The position numbers and the translations under genes were made by a program. 64,000 nt of DNA, from assembly GCA_029891385.1 (NCBI GenBank), contig CM057233.1, positions 11,163,460 through 11,227,459 of the forward strand, given 5' to 3'. The notes under the pieces are model-generated. The model was not told the origin of the DNA and did not search any database. It saw only the letters and a list, made by a program, of their open reading frames with translations. The DNA is from Erythroxylum novogranatense (Eukaryota; Streptophyta; Magnoliopsida; Malpighiales; Erythroxylaceae). Shown here piece after piece: positions 33,959 through 47,283 of the stretch (its first letter is position 1; each line of letters begins with the position of its first letter).

Positions 33959-34951
33959 GGGTTGAATAAACATTCATTATATCAATCTCGTACTTTCAGA
34001 ACATAATTACAAAAAATATACACGAACCTATATTCTTCTCATATTCACAATTAATATTTCCTTGATATTCAGTAATCCTCTTACATAATCAGAGTCATTT
34101 CATCAACATAATACACACTTTTTTAGTAACATATTCTATCTCTTACGCTTGAGTCTCCGCTAGAATTCGGACTCCAAAATTTACTTGTACTTCATTTCAG
34201 ATTTACCTCTTCAATGATTACTCTCAAATCAAATCGTCAGATCAACTAAACCTTATCAATCATTAATATTGTTCATAAAACTTTATCAATCAACTATTTT
34301 TCATCACTTTATTTCAGTTACTCTTAATACCTCGAGAAGATCAATTTCAACTATGCATAAGATCCCAATAAGAGCAGTTCATACTATGCCTTACAAAATT
34401 AGAACATCCTTATAATAAGGCTCTGCAGGGCACTTAAACAATTGCATTTACTTTAATATCTTGACATACATCGCTATAATCATCACATCTTATCTGCAAA
34501 TGTATTCACATCAATTCACTCATTAATAGCTTATGCTACTAAGAACACTTTAATCCTATTTAATTCTAGATAACCTTTCTCTTTTTGGTACCAGTTCTTG
34601 ATCATGGGGACTTTGCTATACTCATGTCCCTCTTTTATTCCCTCAAGCTCATTACCTATGCTAACATCATTAATAGTTTCACTTCTTTCCCAATTGATCA
34701 TCATGAACACTTTCACTTCTTATTCTAACTCATATTGGATTCTTATAGTAATTTATAAGAGTAGGACAAGCAATTATCCACTAACTCATCAATTACTTCC
34801 CATACTCAGGTATGCACTTACTTAGGCAAATCAACTAAACCCGAACAACTGTCTTACCTTTCAATCTTTTCATTATTGCATCATACCCATGTATTTTCAC
34901 ACTCAAATCAATATCATAGATATACAATCACTCTTGATTTCTTACTAACAT

Positions 34952-37900
34952 TGTAGCACCCCTTACCATAGAGTACCCACCGGAACGCCCGTAGGTCACT
35001 CCGGTACATATCCTACGATAAGAGACCACTACTGACAACCACCACTAACTCCCCATGGCATCACAATAATAAAACAGTAATAAGAAATTGGTAACTTTTT
35101 AAAACCAAACTGTATTTCATTTCATTTCATCAAACTCAGTAATCTACAAACGGTCAGTATTTTCAGTCTGTACATGTTCCAAAACACTTTACACTAAGTA
35201 CCATACAGTAAGGCACAAATAACAGTTCTACTACAAGTCTCCAAAAGAAAGCCCAGCTAACCGACCTTTGATCCATAGCCTCTCTCGCCAATCCGATGTA
35301 CAAGGCTCTATACCGAGGAGCTATCACCACGCTTAATCTCGAAAAATAGATTGCAATTTTGGATGAGTTTGAGAACTCAATGAGGAACCATCATCGATGA
35401 TTCTCCCAATTCATACATCACACAAGCATGTTACACAGTCACAATGATAATGATAATACAATCACACAGTCAATCTTACAGTCACAGTAATACGAAGCAC
35501 TGTAGTCATATAGTCCTGTCATGTAGAGTAAAAACTATTTCAGATAAGCATTCCAGTATGCAATGCACATGTGACTCTTTTTCCAGTTTATTTCAGTTTT
35601 GTGATCGAGCGCTTAAACAGTGTTAGTGATCAGTAGACGCGTCTAGGGAGGATTATCTCCCTTCAAGCTATAGCTCGCTTTCGATGTCGATGGCTACTCG
35701 GTTCACAATTATTCTTTATCAGTTTATGCATCTGTGGATGAATGCATATGCCCAATTACACATCCCATAAACAGTTAATAATTCACAGTCAATTAACAAT
35801 TAGTATCTCACAAGTAATCACTATTGACTTCACAAGTAATCCACGTAATCCCAGTAAGGGTAAACAAATCACATTAAACACATAGATTGAGATAACCACC
35901 TAGGTTACTCACCTATTACTTCCGAGCTAATGCCGAGAAGTCTCTGCAATGTCGGTTGAGCGACGCTCTAATTGGGCCTCTATAAGAATCAAAGAAGATA
36001 ATAGTCACTACTTATCCCATCTGAACTAGTAATGATGCACATGTAGGTGAAAATGCATGTTCATGATATTCCCAAACCTAATACCATTTTTTTCCCATTA
36101 GAAAAATCCGTCTAAAAATTAGAAACCTAATGGCGCTGACGGAACGCAATTCGGATCTCTATAGGTCCCCAATTAATTAAAACAGTGGCTAAAGACTCCA
36201 TTATCCGGACCCACGTCAATTTCCCGTCTAAAAATTCCCAATCTCTCAGAAAATGAAATTAAATATTCTATGAATTTGATTCCTCAAGAATCAGGTCAAT
36301 CGAATATCGGAAGAAAAAGTTATTCACGAAAGAAACCAAAATTCAAATAAAACAAGTAATCTATATATTGCCCTTGTTTCCTTCTCTTTTTCCTGTTTTC
36401 CAACCGAAATTCAATCTGCCATATCTCTTTCTACACATTTCAGAAAATTACAAACCATATCTCGTTGCAAAGATCATGAAAAACTCTGCAAGTTTAATGA
36501 AGACCATAAAAATCAATTTCACCCTTAAGGATGTCAAAAATCCAATTAAACCTACTTCCTAGTCAATGGGTTCTAAAACAGTACAATATCTTGTAAATTC
36601 AATAACTTCTCATTTTCTCTGTCAAAAATTACACAATAAATATTATCAGAAAGATACCAATGTTATCTACAACTTTCATGACAAGCTGAAATCAAATTCA
36701 TTTTCTAACTAGGCCAAACAATTCACCAAAGCATCTGCCCACTGAAATTTCCCAATCTGAACAGTACATTTTAAAACAACATATCTCCTAGCACAAATGT
36801 CAAAACAATCACTACCTTATATCAATGGAAAGATAAGATCTCATAATTAAATTTTCATGAAGGATTCAAAATCCAATTCCCCCTAACAAGTTCAAATCGC
36901 CAAACAAGTGACTGATCAGGCATGATTAAAAACCTAATGCAGGTTCAGTTTTTGAAAACTCATAACTCCCAAATTTGATCTCCAAACATCACATGCTATA
37001 TACCATTTTCAAGATAATTTCTTCCTTTACAACTCTTCAGAAGATCACTCAAGCTAATACAGTTCACATGAATTGCTAAAATTGCTTCCAATCAGAATGC
37101 TCACAAATCTGACACTTAGGCTAGGTTTCACCACAATGTACAAAATCAGTCAATAGTTAACAGTGTATATCTCCCAATATACATATCGAAAAATTGCAAA
37201 ATCAGTGGAAATGGAAAGCTAACAATATAGGCTTCAACTCTCATGAAGACCATTTTCATCAATTCCTTCTAAATTAATTTATAAAAATCATCAAAACACT
37301 TAGGTCATTGGTTCGGTTACTGTTTATACAGACATCAACAGTAACTTTCCAAGCCAAAATTCACCCTCTTAATGCTAACATTAGACAATACCTATTTCAC
37401 AAAAAAATGTAGCCAACAAGCCAAAGTTTTATTTGGAACAAACCTCACCTCATTTGCATAACCACACAATGAGTTATGCTTAAAACAGTACAATAGGTCA
37501 AAAATCAATTTTCCAGCTTTCATCTTCAACTTAAATCCTATCTCTAATACCAATTCCACATGCATAAGCATCCTAATCACACAAGAATTGAGCCAATAGA
37601 TCATCATAAATCATGATTAATGAACAATACATACCAATCAATGCATCAAACAACCAATTTATTCATTAAATGCATAAATGAAAGCTTAAAACAAAACTTA
37701 CCTAATCAAGTTTTTCCCTCTTCAATACTACACCAACTTCTCCACTTTCTCTAGTTTCTAATCCTCACTTTCCACCCACAACATCATCATCCACTCAAGG
37801 CTTAACTTGGTCTTGGGTGTGCATAAAGAAGAAGCAATTAAAAAGCAAAGAAGGCTTCTTGTATGGGAGGAGGAGAAAACCATCAAAGGAGAACAACAAA

Positions 37901-38532
37901 ACAAGGAAATGGCAAGGTTCGGATGAAAGAAGAATAAAGCTTTCCAAATGAGTTTTTTTAAGTCTATCAATAGGGAAGTGTCGTGAGTGAGTGAATGGAA
38001 GAAGACAAAGTTATTAAAAGAAAGAAGACACTTGTCAATTTAGAGAGAAAAGGACAAAATAAGCTAAAGAACAAAACAAGTAATAGGATTTCTTAAGAAC
38101 CCTAATGCAATTTGACCCATTCTAGTCCAATGGCCCTAAATTCATTCTCAAAATAATATACCCAATATTACAGTGCTATTGGATAGAAATTTTCGCTACC
38201 GAAAATCAACCGGTTCGCCGCTTGGCGATTTTTCTGGTTCGGGAATTTTCTCTGAAAAATTCCAGAAAAATTTCTAAAAATCCCTTAAAATATAAAACAC
38301 TCAATGGCGCACTCAAAATAATTTTTCAAACCCGAAAACTACGTGAATCACACTAAAATTACATTAGGCACGAAAACCGGGAATGTCATGTATGCATGTA
38401 CAGTAATTTCATGTGCACAAAATTCACTGTGTATCAATACTAGTATGCATGAACAGTCCTATTAAATCCCAATCCATCTCATCCTATGTCAAATTATCAT
38501 TCTATCCTTCCCGTTGAGGGTGGGATGTTACA
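34952..38532 (-). mobile_element. Solo LTR B3 (3.58 kb)
   Basis: A complete LTR of the B family (TGTAGCACCCC to GGGATGTTACA) without an internal region. It is flanked by the 5-bp duplication AACAT (34947-34951, 38533-38537). Element C, which lacks the insertion, shows the empty site near 20798-20804. The double palindrome lies at 35363-35417. Confidence 0.92.
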
Positions 38533-39007
38533 AACATAATCGATTCACAGTCACAACTCTCGTCACGGTAATCAATCCCAATTGTAACTTCTCTGTATCA
38601 TAGAACACTTTATTTTCATCTACTTTATACACTTGAACTCTTTCCATTTCTATCATATTTCTATTTTCCTCTACCAATCCACAACTATAACTTCATTTCT
38701 ATACCACATTTAAGGATATACCTCAATGTAACACTTATATCCACTAATATCAATACACCTTATCTTCCTTTATCTAATCGAACCATACGCCTTTTTCTCA
38801 TTTCACAACATCCACATCTTCCTTCTATCACATTCTAACACATTATCATTTCCTTCACTATTTCTAACCGCTTAAACGACTGATACATATTCATGCATGT
38901 GACTCTTATGCTAGATTGGGGATCAGTTCTCACTGTCTGCCGTGACATGACTTAAATGCATGTAACTTGACATATTTTTCAGAAAGTCCATGTAAGATTG
39001 TACTTCT

Positions 39008-39021
39008 GGGCTCTGATACCA
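39008..39021 (-). other. Primer binding site of element D (tRNA-iMet)
   Basis: Minus-strand TGGTATCAGAGCCC lies 4 bases from the LTR, identical to that of element C. Confidence 0.92.
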
Positions 39022-39929
39022 CAAATGTAGCATCCCATTCCCGCGAGACCCGAACCTGATATCGATAGTGATATCCAAGCCCGTGCCTCACGTGGGTGGT
39101 ATGCTAGAGCAGTCAAATCAATTTAAAAACCCGGAAAGCCATTTTTCTCTTGTTAAAACAATCGAGTGCGCAGATATCATTAAACAATTTGGGCCCGCTA
39201 TACGAAAACATTTTCAAATAAAAAAATACAATTTCAGTCATAAAACAGTTCATACACACACATTATCCCTAGCCAAAATGGGCCCAATACAAATTTGCAG
39301 AAATACAAATTTACACATAATTTAGAATGACTTTAATGCAGATGTGAACTGATCCCGACCTTAAACTCTGACTTGCTAGTGGCAAACATACTCCCGTGTG
39401 TCCAACAGGGTACTCTTCGATCCTTGAAAAATATTTGCAATGTTGGGTGAGTTTGCGAACTCAGTGAGAAACCATCATCGATGGTTCACTCAACTCATGC
39501 ATATCGCAAGCAATTCACAGTTTCAGTATCATCATATAATAATTATCAGATTCTCATGCAATCGCAGAACTCAGAAATTTTGCAAATCAGTTATCACATA
39601 ATTATGAGCATTTAACCCTTTTTCTTAGTCCATAATTTAATCGATACACATAATCTTTTCCCATTATTACCCATTTTTCCTTTTTATTATGAGTTGTGAC
39701 TGAGCACTTGAACAGTAAACAGTAGTTGCGTTTTAGGAAGTAGGAGAGCTCTCTGGGTATGCACTACTTTCCATGCGTCAGTAGGGATAGGAGAGCCCTC
39801 TGGGTATGCACTAATCCCTTTTTGAGCTCGACGCTCTTTTTCAGTAATCGAGCTTATAGCTCTAGTCAGTGATTGCACCAGTCACAACCATTAATTACCC
39901 ATTTAAGATCATGCCTAGCATGCGTTCAC

Positions 39930-42900
39930 TGTTGGACCCCAATCTTTTAGTGAAAATTAGAAATATGAAAATGAAAATTTGATAAGAGTTTTTGTATATG
40001 AATGGAGTTATAGATATTTTTGCCTTAAGGAAATTGATGAGAAAAGATTTGTTTGATTTGATAACTTTGGGTTTCAAATAGATTTGTATGGGTTATAAAA
40101 GTTCAAGTGGATGAGTGGATTGAAATGGAAGTTGAAATCAAGAAATAGAAAATGAAAGTGTAAAATTTTGAAGAAATTAGAAAGTAAAGACAATTTTTTT
40201 GGTTATGCATGTGATGTTTTATGTTAGATTATTGTAAGAATAAGATTTCAGTCATATGTGGAGAATGGTGGAGTTTTGTATCTTTTGTACTTGGACTTGA
40301 ATACTAATGTTGTAATATGGCTTGGAATGCCATTTAATTTTATAAACATTTATCTTATGATGTTAATGAGACATGGATTTATATATAGACATGAAAGATC
40401 AATTTTGTATATATTTGTTTGTATTTTGTTTGAGAGGAATTAGTTGAAGAGTTTGTGGTGATGTGTTGATATGTGAAGTTGATGTGTTGGAATGGTGTTT
40501 AGGAACTTCAATGGCAAATCTGTACTGATCTAGATATATTTGTCCAAAGTAGTCTTAATGAAAGTTGTAGCTCATGTTTTCAGCTTTCTAACGCCATAAA
40601 GTGGGCAATTTTTCTATATCGGGGCAAGAAGTTATGATAAATTGAAGTTTGGATATTGCTTAGGTGATTTCTATCAGGGCAGCAACTTCGATTGAAAAAT
40701 TAACTTAGCTAGAGATTGAAGTTACTTTGGAGTCCTTCATGAACATTGTAGAGCTTGTTTTTATCTTTCTATTGATATAAAGCATGAAAATATTGGACAA
40801 GAGAGTAGAAAGAGTGATCTTGGTATGAGTTGTGATAAGGAAAGAGTTAGAGACAAGATTGGTAGTGATCTGAAAAATGTTCACTAAATATGTTTCAGTC
40901 TTTTAGCCACAACGTTTTCTATAGTAATCCAAACGAGATGATTCTTAATTTGGATTAAATTAGAGATATATGGATACATTTTGTAAGAAGAAATCGAATT
41001 TCAATTATGTGCCTAAGAGTCTCAAATATTGTCATGAAGTTAAGAATTGGGTGCAGTGTTGGTGTAGGAATGAAAGTCTTATCTTGTGACTTTAGGGGCA
41101 ATTTTGGGATTGATAAAGATAGATTTTGGCAAAATTTCCTTCTGAAAAGTTGTATATATTTCTTTTATCTTTCCAACGGTATAAAGTTTGTAAATTTTAG
41201 ACATCTGAGTGATAAGTTATGACCTTTACAAGTGGAGACATTCTGGAGCAAAAGTAAGACAAAGTTACTGTTCACTCAACTTCGTCTGTGATGACGTCAC
41301 TTCGTCTGTAATGATGTCACTTCGTCTGTGATGACGTCACTTCATCTGTGATGACATCACTTCATCTCTGATGACGTCACTTCATCTCTGATGATGTCAC
41401 TTCGTCTGTGATGACGTCATCTTCGTCTATGCTGACATCATCGTCATCTTTTGTGTTTTGGACCGCTCTTCCTTCTTTTGGCCATAACTTTTTGCACATA
41501 CCTCCGATCGACCTCATTTTTTAATCGATGGATTTCTAAGAGATTGTGTTATCTTTCCACACTTGATTTATCAGATTTTCTTTTTAAATTGAAAACGGTG
41601 GTTTGCAACAAAGTATGACGATCGGTTGATAAAGTCTGAATATATTTTACTAATTTTGAAATATCCGGAGCTGTAGAGCTCGTAACGAGGCGATTCTTGT
41701 TTTAAATTAAACTAGAGACATGTGGCTACAAATTTTATGAAGGAACCAATCGACAATTAAGATTCTAAGACTTTCAATTTCTGGACTGAAGCTCAGTGTA
41801 GTGTTCAGCCTCGGGTCTGAAGAATAGACTTCAGTATTTTGGAGATATCTTGAGCTATAGAGCTCCAATTGATCCGATTCTTGAAGCATTGGATTCGTAA
41901 GACATAGAGGAACATTTATATATCAGAAAGTTTTGTCAAATGGCTTCATTTACCTGATCGAAATAATCAGACAAGATGTCAGTTTTAAAGACCAATAGAG
42001 GGGCAATTTTGGAAGTTTACTTAAAGGGTTAAGTTTATAGGCTTAAATGGAGGGGCTTATGGGTCATTCCTCATTCATTAAATTTCATGGCACTATAAAA
42101 GCAAGTGAGCTGTTGTTTTTATCAAAGGAAGCACGACATTTGAACAAAGAAAAGAACATAAGAAAGAAGAGAGAAGGGAGAGCAAGCTTTCGAATGAGTG
42201 AGGGAGAAAGAAAGAAAGAGAGCTAGGGCTCGATTTTTCTACCACTTGAAGAGAGATTTTAATGTCATTCCAAGAGAGAAAAAGGTGGAAGATGAAGAGA
42301 GATTCATCTTGAACCAAGAAAATCCGAAAATGGAGGAGAAATGAGGTAAGAACAATTTTTAAGATTTGAGTTTCTCTTGAAGTTTTGGTTTAAAATCATG
42401 GAAAATGGAATGGGTTTGTGGAGTATGAAGTCAATTTTGGTGATTGCTTAGTATTATGGGTTTAATTTTGGATGGAAATTAATTAGGGTTTATGCCCAAA
42501 TTTGGAATTTGGGGATTTTAGAAATTTGTAATTTAGAAAGCTTGAATATATGAGGGATTAGTGTTTCTAAGTTTAATTTGAGGATTAAGTTAATTATGAT
42601 ATTGAATTTGTGTGGAATTGCTTTAGGTAAAGTTAAATTGGAAGAAAGAAGGAATCAATGGACAAATTGGAGCGAGGAACAAGTTTCTAGCATCGATTCG
42701 AGGTAGGTAATGTGTTTATAATTTGAATTTATAAGCCACTACTGCTTTCTTTAAATAAAGAGATTTTCTGATTTCAATTGCATCATAAATGTTGCATCAT
42801 TGTATGAATGATTTGAAAAATCATTTTTGATTCAATACATGGACTTTGGATGAATTGCAACATACATTGTGTTATGCCTCGAAAGATTTCATGGCATTGT

Positions 42901-44337
42901 GTATATTAGTAAAAGAGTATTCGATTAATTGATTTGAGCATCATATGTGCTTCTGTGTGGGCAAGAGAGAACCTATTTCGTTAAGTCACATGCACGTTGA
43001 CCCCCTTAGCCTTCTCCTGGCTGCCTGCTTGAGGCTTACGAGATCCGAAAAATGGACTCGTCGTGTTTATGGTAAACTTCGGTTTCCGTCGTGTTTATGG
43101 AACTCTCGAGCCATTTTTGTGCATTGCATATGTGATATGACATTACATCTATAAATTGTCAACTTGATGCATTCATGTTTTGTAATATATGGATTTATGG
43201 CTGAAAGCCTAAGAATCATACGTTTTACAAACTGCGAGTTTGACTACAGCAAGAAAAGAACTTTTAAAAACGTGCTTTACGGATTTCAAAGAAATGTTTT
43301 TCTAAGACCAGAGAAGGAAAAATATTTCAAGGGTTTTGCTTATCTATTCGTTTTATAAAAACATTATCCACGAGCTTTGTGCTCACCCCCTTTCATCCCC
43401 ATCTCTAGGTTTTCGAGCGGGAGATCGGATGAAAGAATGACAAGATGTGTTATTCAATTTTGTATCGTTTGGTATCGGTTTGTATAAGACTGGTTTTGCC
43501 AATTTTGTATTACAAGTATTATTATGGGATTGTATTATGAATTCTGGACATGTGTATTGATTTAAGTTATAAATGGGATCTGGATATAGAGATGATTGAT
43601 TATTGGGTTTGGATTGATTTGATTTATGAATTTTGCATAAAGATTTGGATTATGACCTTATGTATAATGACTATGGTTTGTATATTGAATTGAGGAATTA
43701 ATAGGAATTGGATTTTTATAATGTGTGTTGGATATGGACATGTAGATATAGGATTGCGTTTGTTGTGTTGGATTCCGGACGGGGAGTCCGATGATACAGG
43801 TTATATTGTGAGAAATATAGAAGTATATTTTGAACACTTTGCAGGTTTTGGGTTTTATAGAAGGCAGCCGTTATGCTACCAAAATTTTGATGAAATGGGT
43901 ATAAGAATGAGAATTGAGATTATTTGAGTGCATAAGAAAATGATTATGAATTGAGAAATTGATTAAGGAAGGTGGAAGAAATGAAAAAGAATGGAATGAG
44001 GAAAGAAAGAAAAGAAAAAAAATTTATACCAGTTTCGGGTTTTGAGAATTGTCTTAAGGTTTCCAACGCGATAAGTTTCCTATGCTGTGTGTTTTCAACG
44101 GATGTCGAAATTTATTTCAGTTCGATGGATTCGATCGTTATTCTTTTTGCATTCGCTTCCGATTTGTGATTCGATTCGCATCCGATTCGATTTTGCTTTA
44201 TGTTTCGTTTCTTTACTTTGATTCGATTCATATTGGTTCGTATTCGTATTCGATTTTTCTTTGCTTCCGCACTTCATTTTTCGTATTCGTTTTCCGTTCC
44301 TCCGGTTGGGATCCGGTTTTCGGATCGGGTCCTAACA
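39930..44337 (+). mobile_element. Solo LTR A2 (4.41 kb)
   Basis: Same family as A1: it starts TGTTGGACCCCAATC and ends GGATCGGGTCCTAACA. The 5-bp duplication TTCAC shows a retrotransposon-type insertion. It contains three CATGAAAGTTGTAG/TTTCCAAC modules (about 40550-40640, 40730-40800, 41130-41225), a TGACGTCA array (41281-41440), a donor-like GGTAAGA near 42343, and a CTCACCC...CTCTAG acceptor-like block near 43380-43410, matched in A1 near 6825-6852. Confidence 0.9.
41281..41440 (+). repeat. 20-bp tandem array with TGACGTCA core (A2)
   Basis: Seven units in exact 20-bp phase (41281-41420; TTCGTCTGTGATGACGTCAC type) are followed by one or two diverged units. The core is TGACGTCA or its variants TGATGTCA and TGACATCA. 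TGACGTCA is a well-known bZIP factor binding palindrome. Confidence 0.95.
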
Positions 44338-45162
44338 TTCACACTTGCACAATGAATAACATATTTCAATCAATTCCATTAATTGAACTCAAACAGATTA
44401 ATGATAATTCTATCCACCAATTCACATTTACAAGCACTCACAATGTCAAACAGTTCACATATTCACAGAACATTTAACACACAAGGATTGAGGAACCAAC
44501 TAGGTTACTCACCTGTACTTACGAGCTACAGCCTGGAAGTCTCAGCACTGTCTGTGGAATATCGATCCATCGGAGCCTTTATAACAGTCAAATAATTTCC
44601 AATTACTAATGCACAGTCAAAATAATTCGATGAAGCACATGTCTTGAATAAAAGATGTACTATGCCTATTCATGACTTTCCCGGTGCTACTTCCCATTTT
44701 CCATTTTCTTTTGACAAATTCTAACTTTTCACTTAATTGTTCAATAACGACTCAATTCCAATTCAATAACATATTATGAAACTCCCCTATTTCAATTCTA
44801 ATATTCAATCAATTTATCACGTCATACTCGCTAGGGTATTATTTCAAAATCAATACCACTATTCTCTAGATCGAATTTATCCTTTATGCTCAGTTCTAAA
44901 CTCCAATAACCTTTCTTTACATTTAGAAACCTCACTATTATACCCCAATTATCAAAACAATCCTTAGGTTGAAATACAATCACATTCTTAACTTTCCTTC
45001 CCTAACTACAATCCTACTAATTAAAATTCAATCTTTCATCCTTCATATCAATTGTAGACCTCTTTCTCTAGATCATAGTGAATCAAACATCACCTCAATT
45101 GGAGGTCTCCCCCATTAGCTATGCCTTAAAAACCAAACTAAATCAGTTCAGAAATCTGGTCC

Positions 45163-45372
45163 TCGCCGCGACGTCTATACAGTGGCTTGTCGCGACGTCC
45201 CAATCTATCGTTCGTCGCGACGTGCAAGTTATCGCTCGTCGCGACGTGTGCTCGTCTCGGCGCCTATGCGCGTCACGACATACGCGCGTCGCAGCGAATA
45301 CTCCTTTTCTCGTCGCGACGTCTACCTCTATTTTCGTCGCGATGTCTAATTATTTTCTCGTCGCGACGTGCG
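45163..45372. repeat. Palindrome array, core GTCGCGAC (D)
   Basis: About nine copies of CGTCGCGACG-type palindromes in 210 bp, in the same LTR position as in C1. Confidence 0.88.
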
Positions 45373-46304
45373 GACCCTGGTTCATCTTCTCCGATTCCCT
45401 TTTTACTTTTCTCTCTCTAAAACCAGTCATAACTTAACTCAAACACTCGAATCTTTAACAATTAACCTCATGAATGCAATTAACACAATAATAAACAACA
45501 TATAACTGAATTTCTTACCAAATCAAGCTTCCAATCTTCGAATCTTTCGAAAATCCTCCAACCCTTCCTCCTTCTCTAACACCCACGGTGAGCTTCTCCA
45601 AACCTCAACAAATCTTCTTCTTCTCATGGACTAAGCTAGACTTTGCAAATGGAGAAGCAACAAGCGAGAATTTCCAAGGGAGGAAGAAAGGAGAAGACAT
45701 TGTGCCCTAGGAAGAAGAGAGCAAGCTTTTCCTTCCAAGCTTTCAAAACTAAGGTATTTATAGGTAGAATCATTATGCCTCTAGTCTTTATCCTCAAATC
45801 TCTATCTCTTTTCACGATTTATTTTCAGTCCAATCCGTCTCCAAATTTCAATAGCTCCACATATTCATCTCTAAAATCATATATATAAATTTTCCATTGC
45901 CACTTACCAATTATTCTAACATTATGCAGTCAATCAGTCCATCACTCGAAAAAAATTTTGTCCGGACTTTTTCTCCAAAATTTCTAGAAAATTTCCTAAG
46001 GGTCGCTATCAATTGGCAATTACTCCAGAACATTTCCAATTCAATATTCAAACTCAATTATTCCAAAACTCCCAATAAATCATAATCAAATCTAATTTTA
46101 TAAAAAGTCACAATTCCTATCAGTATTATAATTAAATTCCGGGAAAATGTCATGAATGCATGTACCCATATGTGCATGTGCAAAAGACCAATTCCTCTAA
46201 AATTAGAGGCCAAATGAATGCTCAGTCAATAATAATAGGCGGTAAAAATCCTATCCCGTCCTAATTTACCAATATAATCTTCCCATCGGTGACGGGATGT
46301 TACA

Positions 46305-47168
46305 TGCTAGGCATGTTTAGAATTTGGAAATTAACAGTTATGACTGGAGCAATTACTGATCGGAGCTATAAGCTCAACCACTTTGAAAAGGGGCCTAAGA
46401 CCTGAAAGGGAATAGTGGATACCCAGAGGGCTCTCCTATCTCTAATGCGCGTGGGCAGTAGTGCATACCCAGAGGCTCTCCTACCCTTAAAACCCGATTA
46501 CTGTTTAATGTGCCCGAAAATGGGATAGTACTGACGCCCAGTCACAACACTGAAATAAAATGGAAAAAGGTCATGCATTAAGTATCTGATTGTGCTGTGA
46601 ATTTGGAAATGGGTTAAATGCGTATGTGCGATAACTATTTAGTGAAGTTTCTAATTGCTGTTCTGATTATGTTATTGTGTTAATTTGTACGCTATTTGCG
46701 TAATGCATGAATTGGGTGAACCATCGATGATGGTTTCTCATTGAGTTCGCAAACTCACCCAAAATTGCATCTATTTTCCAGGATCGATAGTTTAGACCCC
46801 TAGCTCCGGAGATAGACTTTTCCTGCCGTATGAGCGCGTTGGCAAGAGAAGTGATGGCACACAGGTCGGTCAGCTGGGATTGGATTTTGGGGTGACATAG
46901 TATAGACTTTTGTATCAGTTTCCTTTTTGGAGTATTGTATTTTGACTGTAGGGAACTGATAGACTTGTCTATATTTCTGTTTGATGTTATGAAATGAAAG
47001 AGTACCTTGTTTTTTTAAATATAGGACTTTCATTCTACGGTTTTATTGTATCGATGCCATGAGAGTACTGTAGTGATTGTTCAAGCGTAGTGCACCCTTA
47101 TTGTGGGATATGCGTCGGAACGACCCACGGACGTCCCGGTGCGTATCCTGCGGTAAAGGGGCGCTACA
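46305..47168 (+). repeat. Element E 5' LTR, distal part
   Basis: It carries two constant-loop hairpins (46406-46478), the double palindrome (46703-46758) and the LTR end GGGGCGCTACA. The upstream part of the LTR was displaced by element D. Confidence 0.85.
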
Positions 47169-47173
47169 TTAGG

Positions 47174-47185
47174 TAGTATCAAAGC
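47174..47185 (+). other. Degenerate primer binding site of element E
   Basis: TAGTATCAAAGC differs from the intact TGGTATCAGAGC by two G-to-A changes. Position and flanks match element B. Confidence 0.8.
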
Positions 47186-47283
47186 ATGGTTTGACATCTT
47201 TTAGGTATAGTGCATTTTTAGGCTTGAATTACAGTGAGAACAGCAGAAACTGATCAGAAATTCTGTTTGTTATAGGTCATTCG

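Larger units (their letters stand above)
33959..46304 (-). mobile_element. Element D: truncated relative of C, host of B3 and A2
   Basis: The internal part (33959-34951, then 38533-39025) matches C 19794-21118 with similar primer site and order. Its 5' LTR is 39026-39929 plus 44338-46304 (about 2.87 kb without A2) and ends GGGATGTTACA. The rest of the internal region and the other LTR are missing at the junction with F. Its right end sits inside the 5' LTR of element E, with TGCTA at 46305-46309 as a possible target duplication. The partner duplication is not in the window. Confidence 0.82.
39026..46304 (-). repeat. Element D 5' LTR, split by A2
   Basis: It starts TGTAGCATCCC and ends GGGATGTTACA. 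It carries the double palindrome (39448-39502), two constant-loop hairpins (39735-39822), a mini-hairpin pair near 39823-39863 and a GTCGCGAC array (45163-45372). The A2 target duplication TTCAC lies at 39925-39929 and 44338-44342. Confidence 0.9.

Noticed and set aside
44082..44477. 131-codon Phe/Ser/Arg-rich frame at the end of A2
   Set aside because: It derives from TTCGATTCG-like microrepeats, crosses the LTR border and target duplication, and is not kept in A1.
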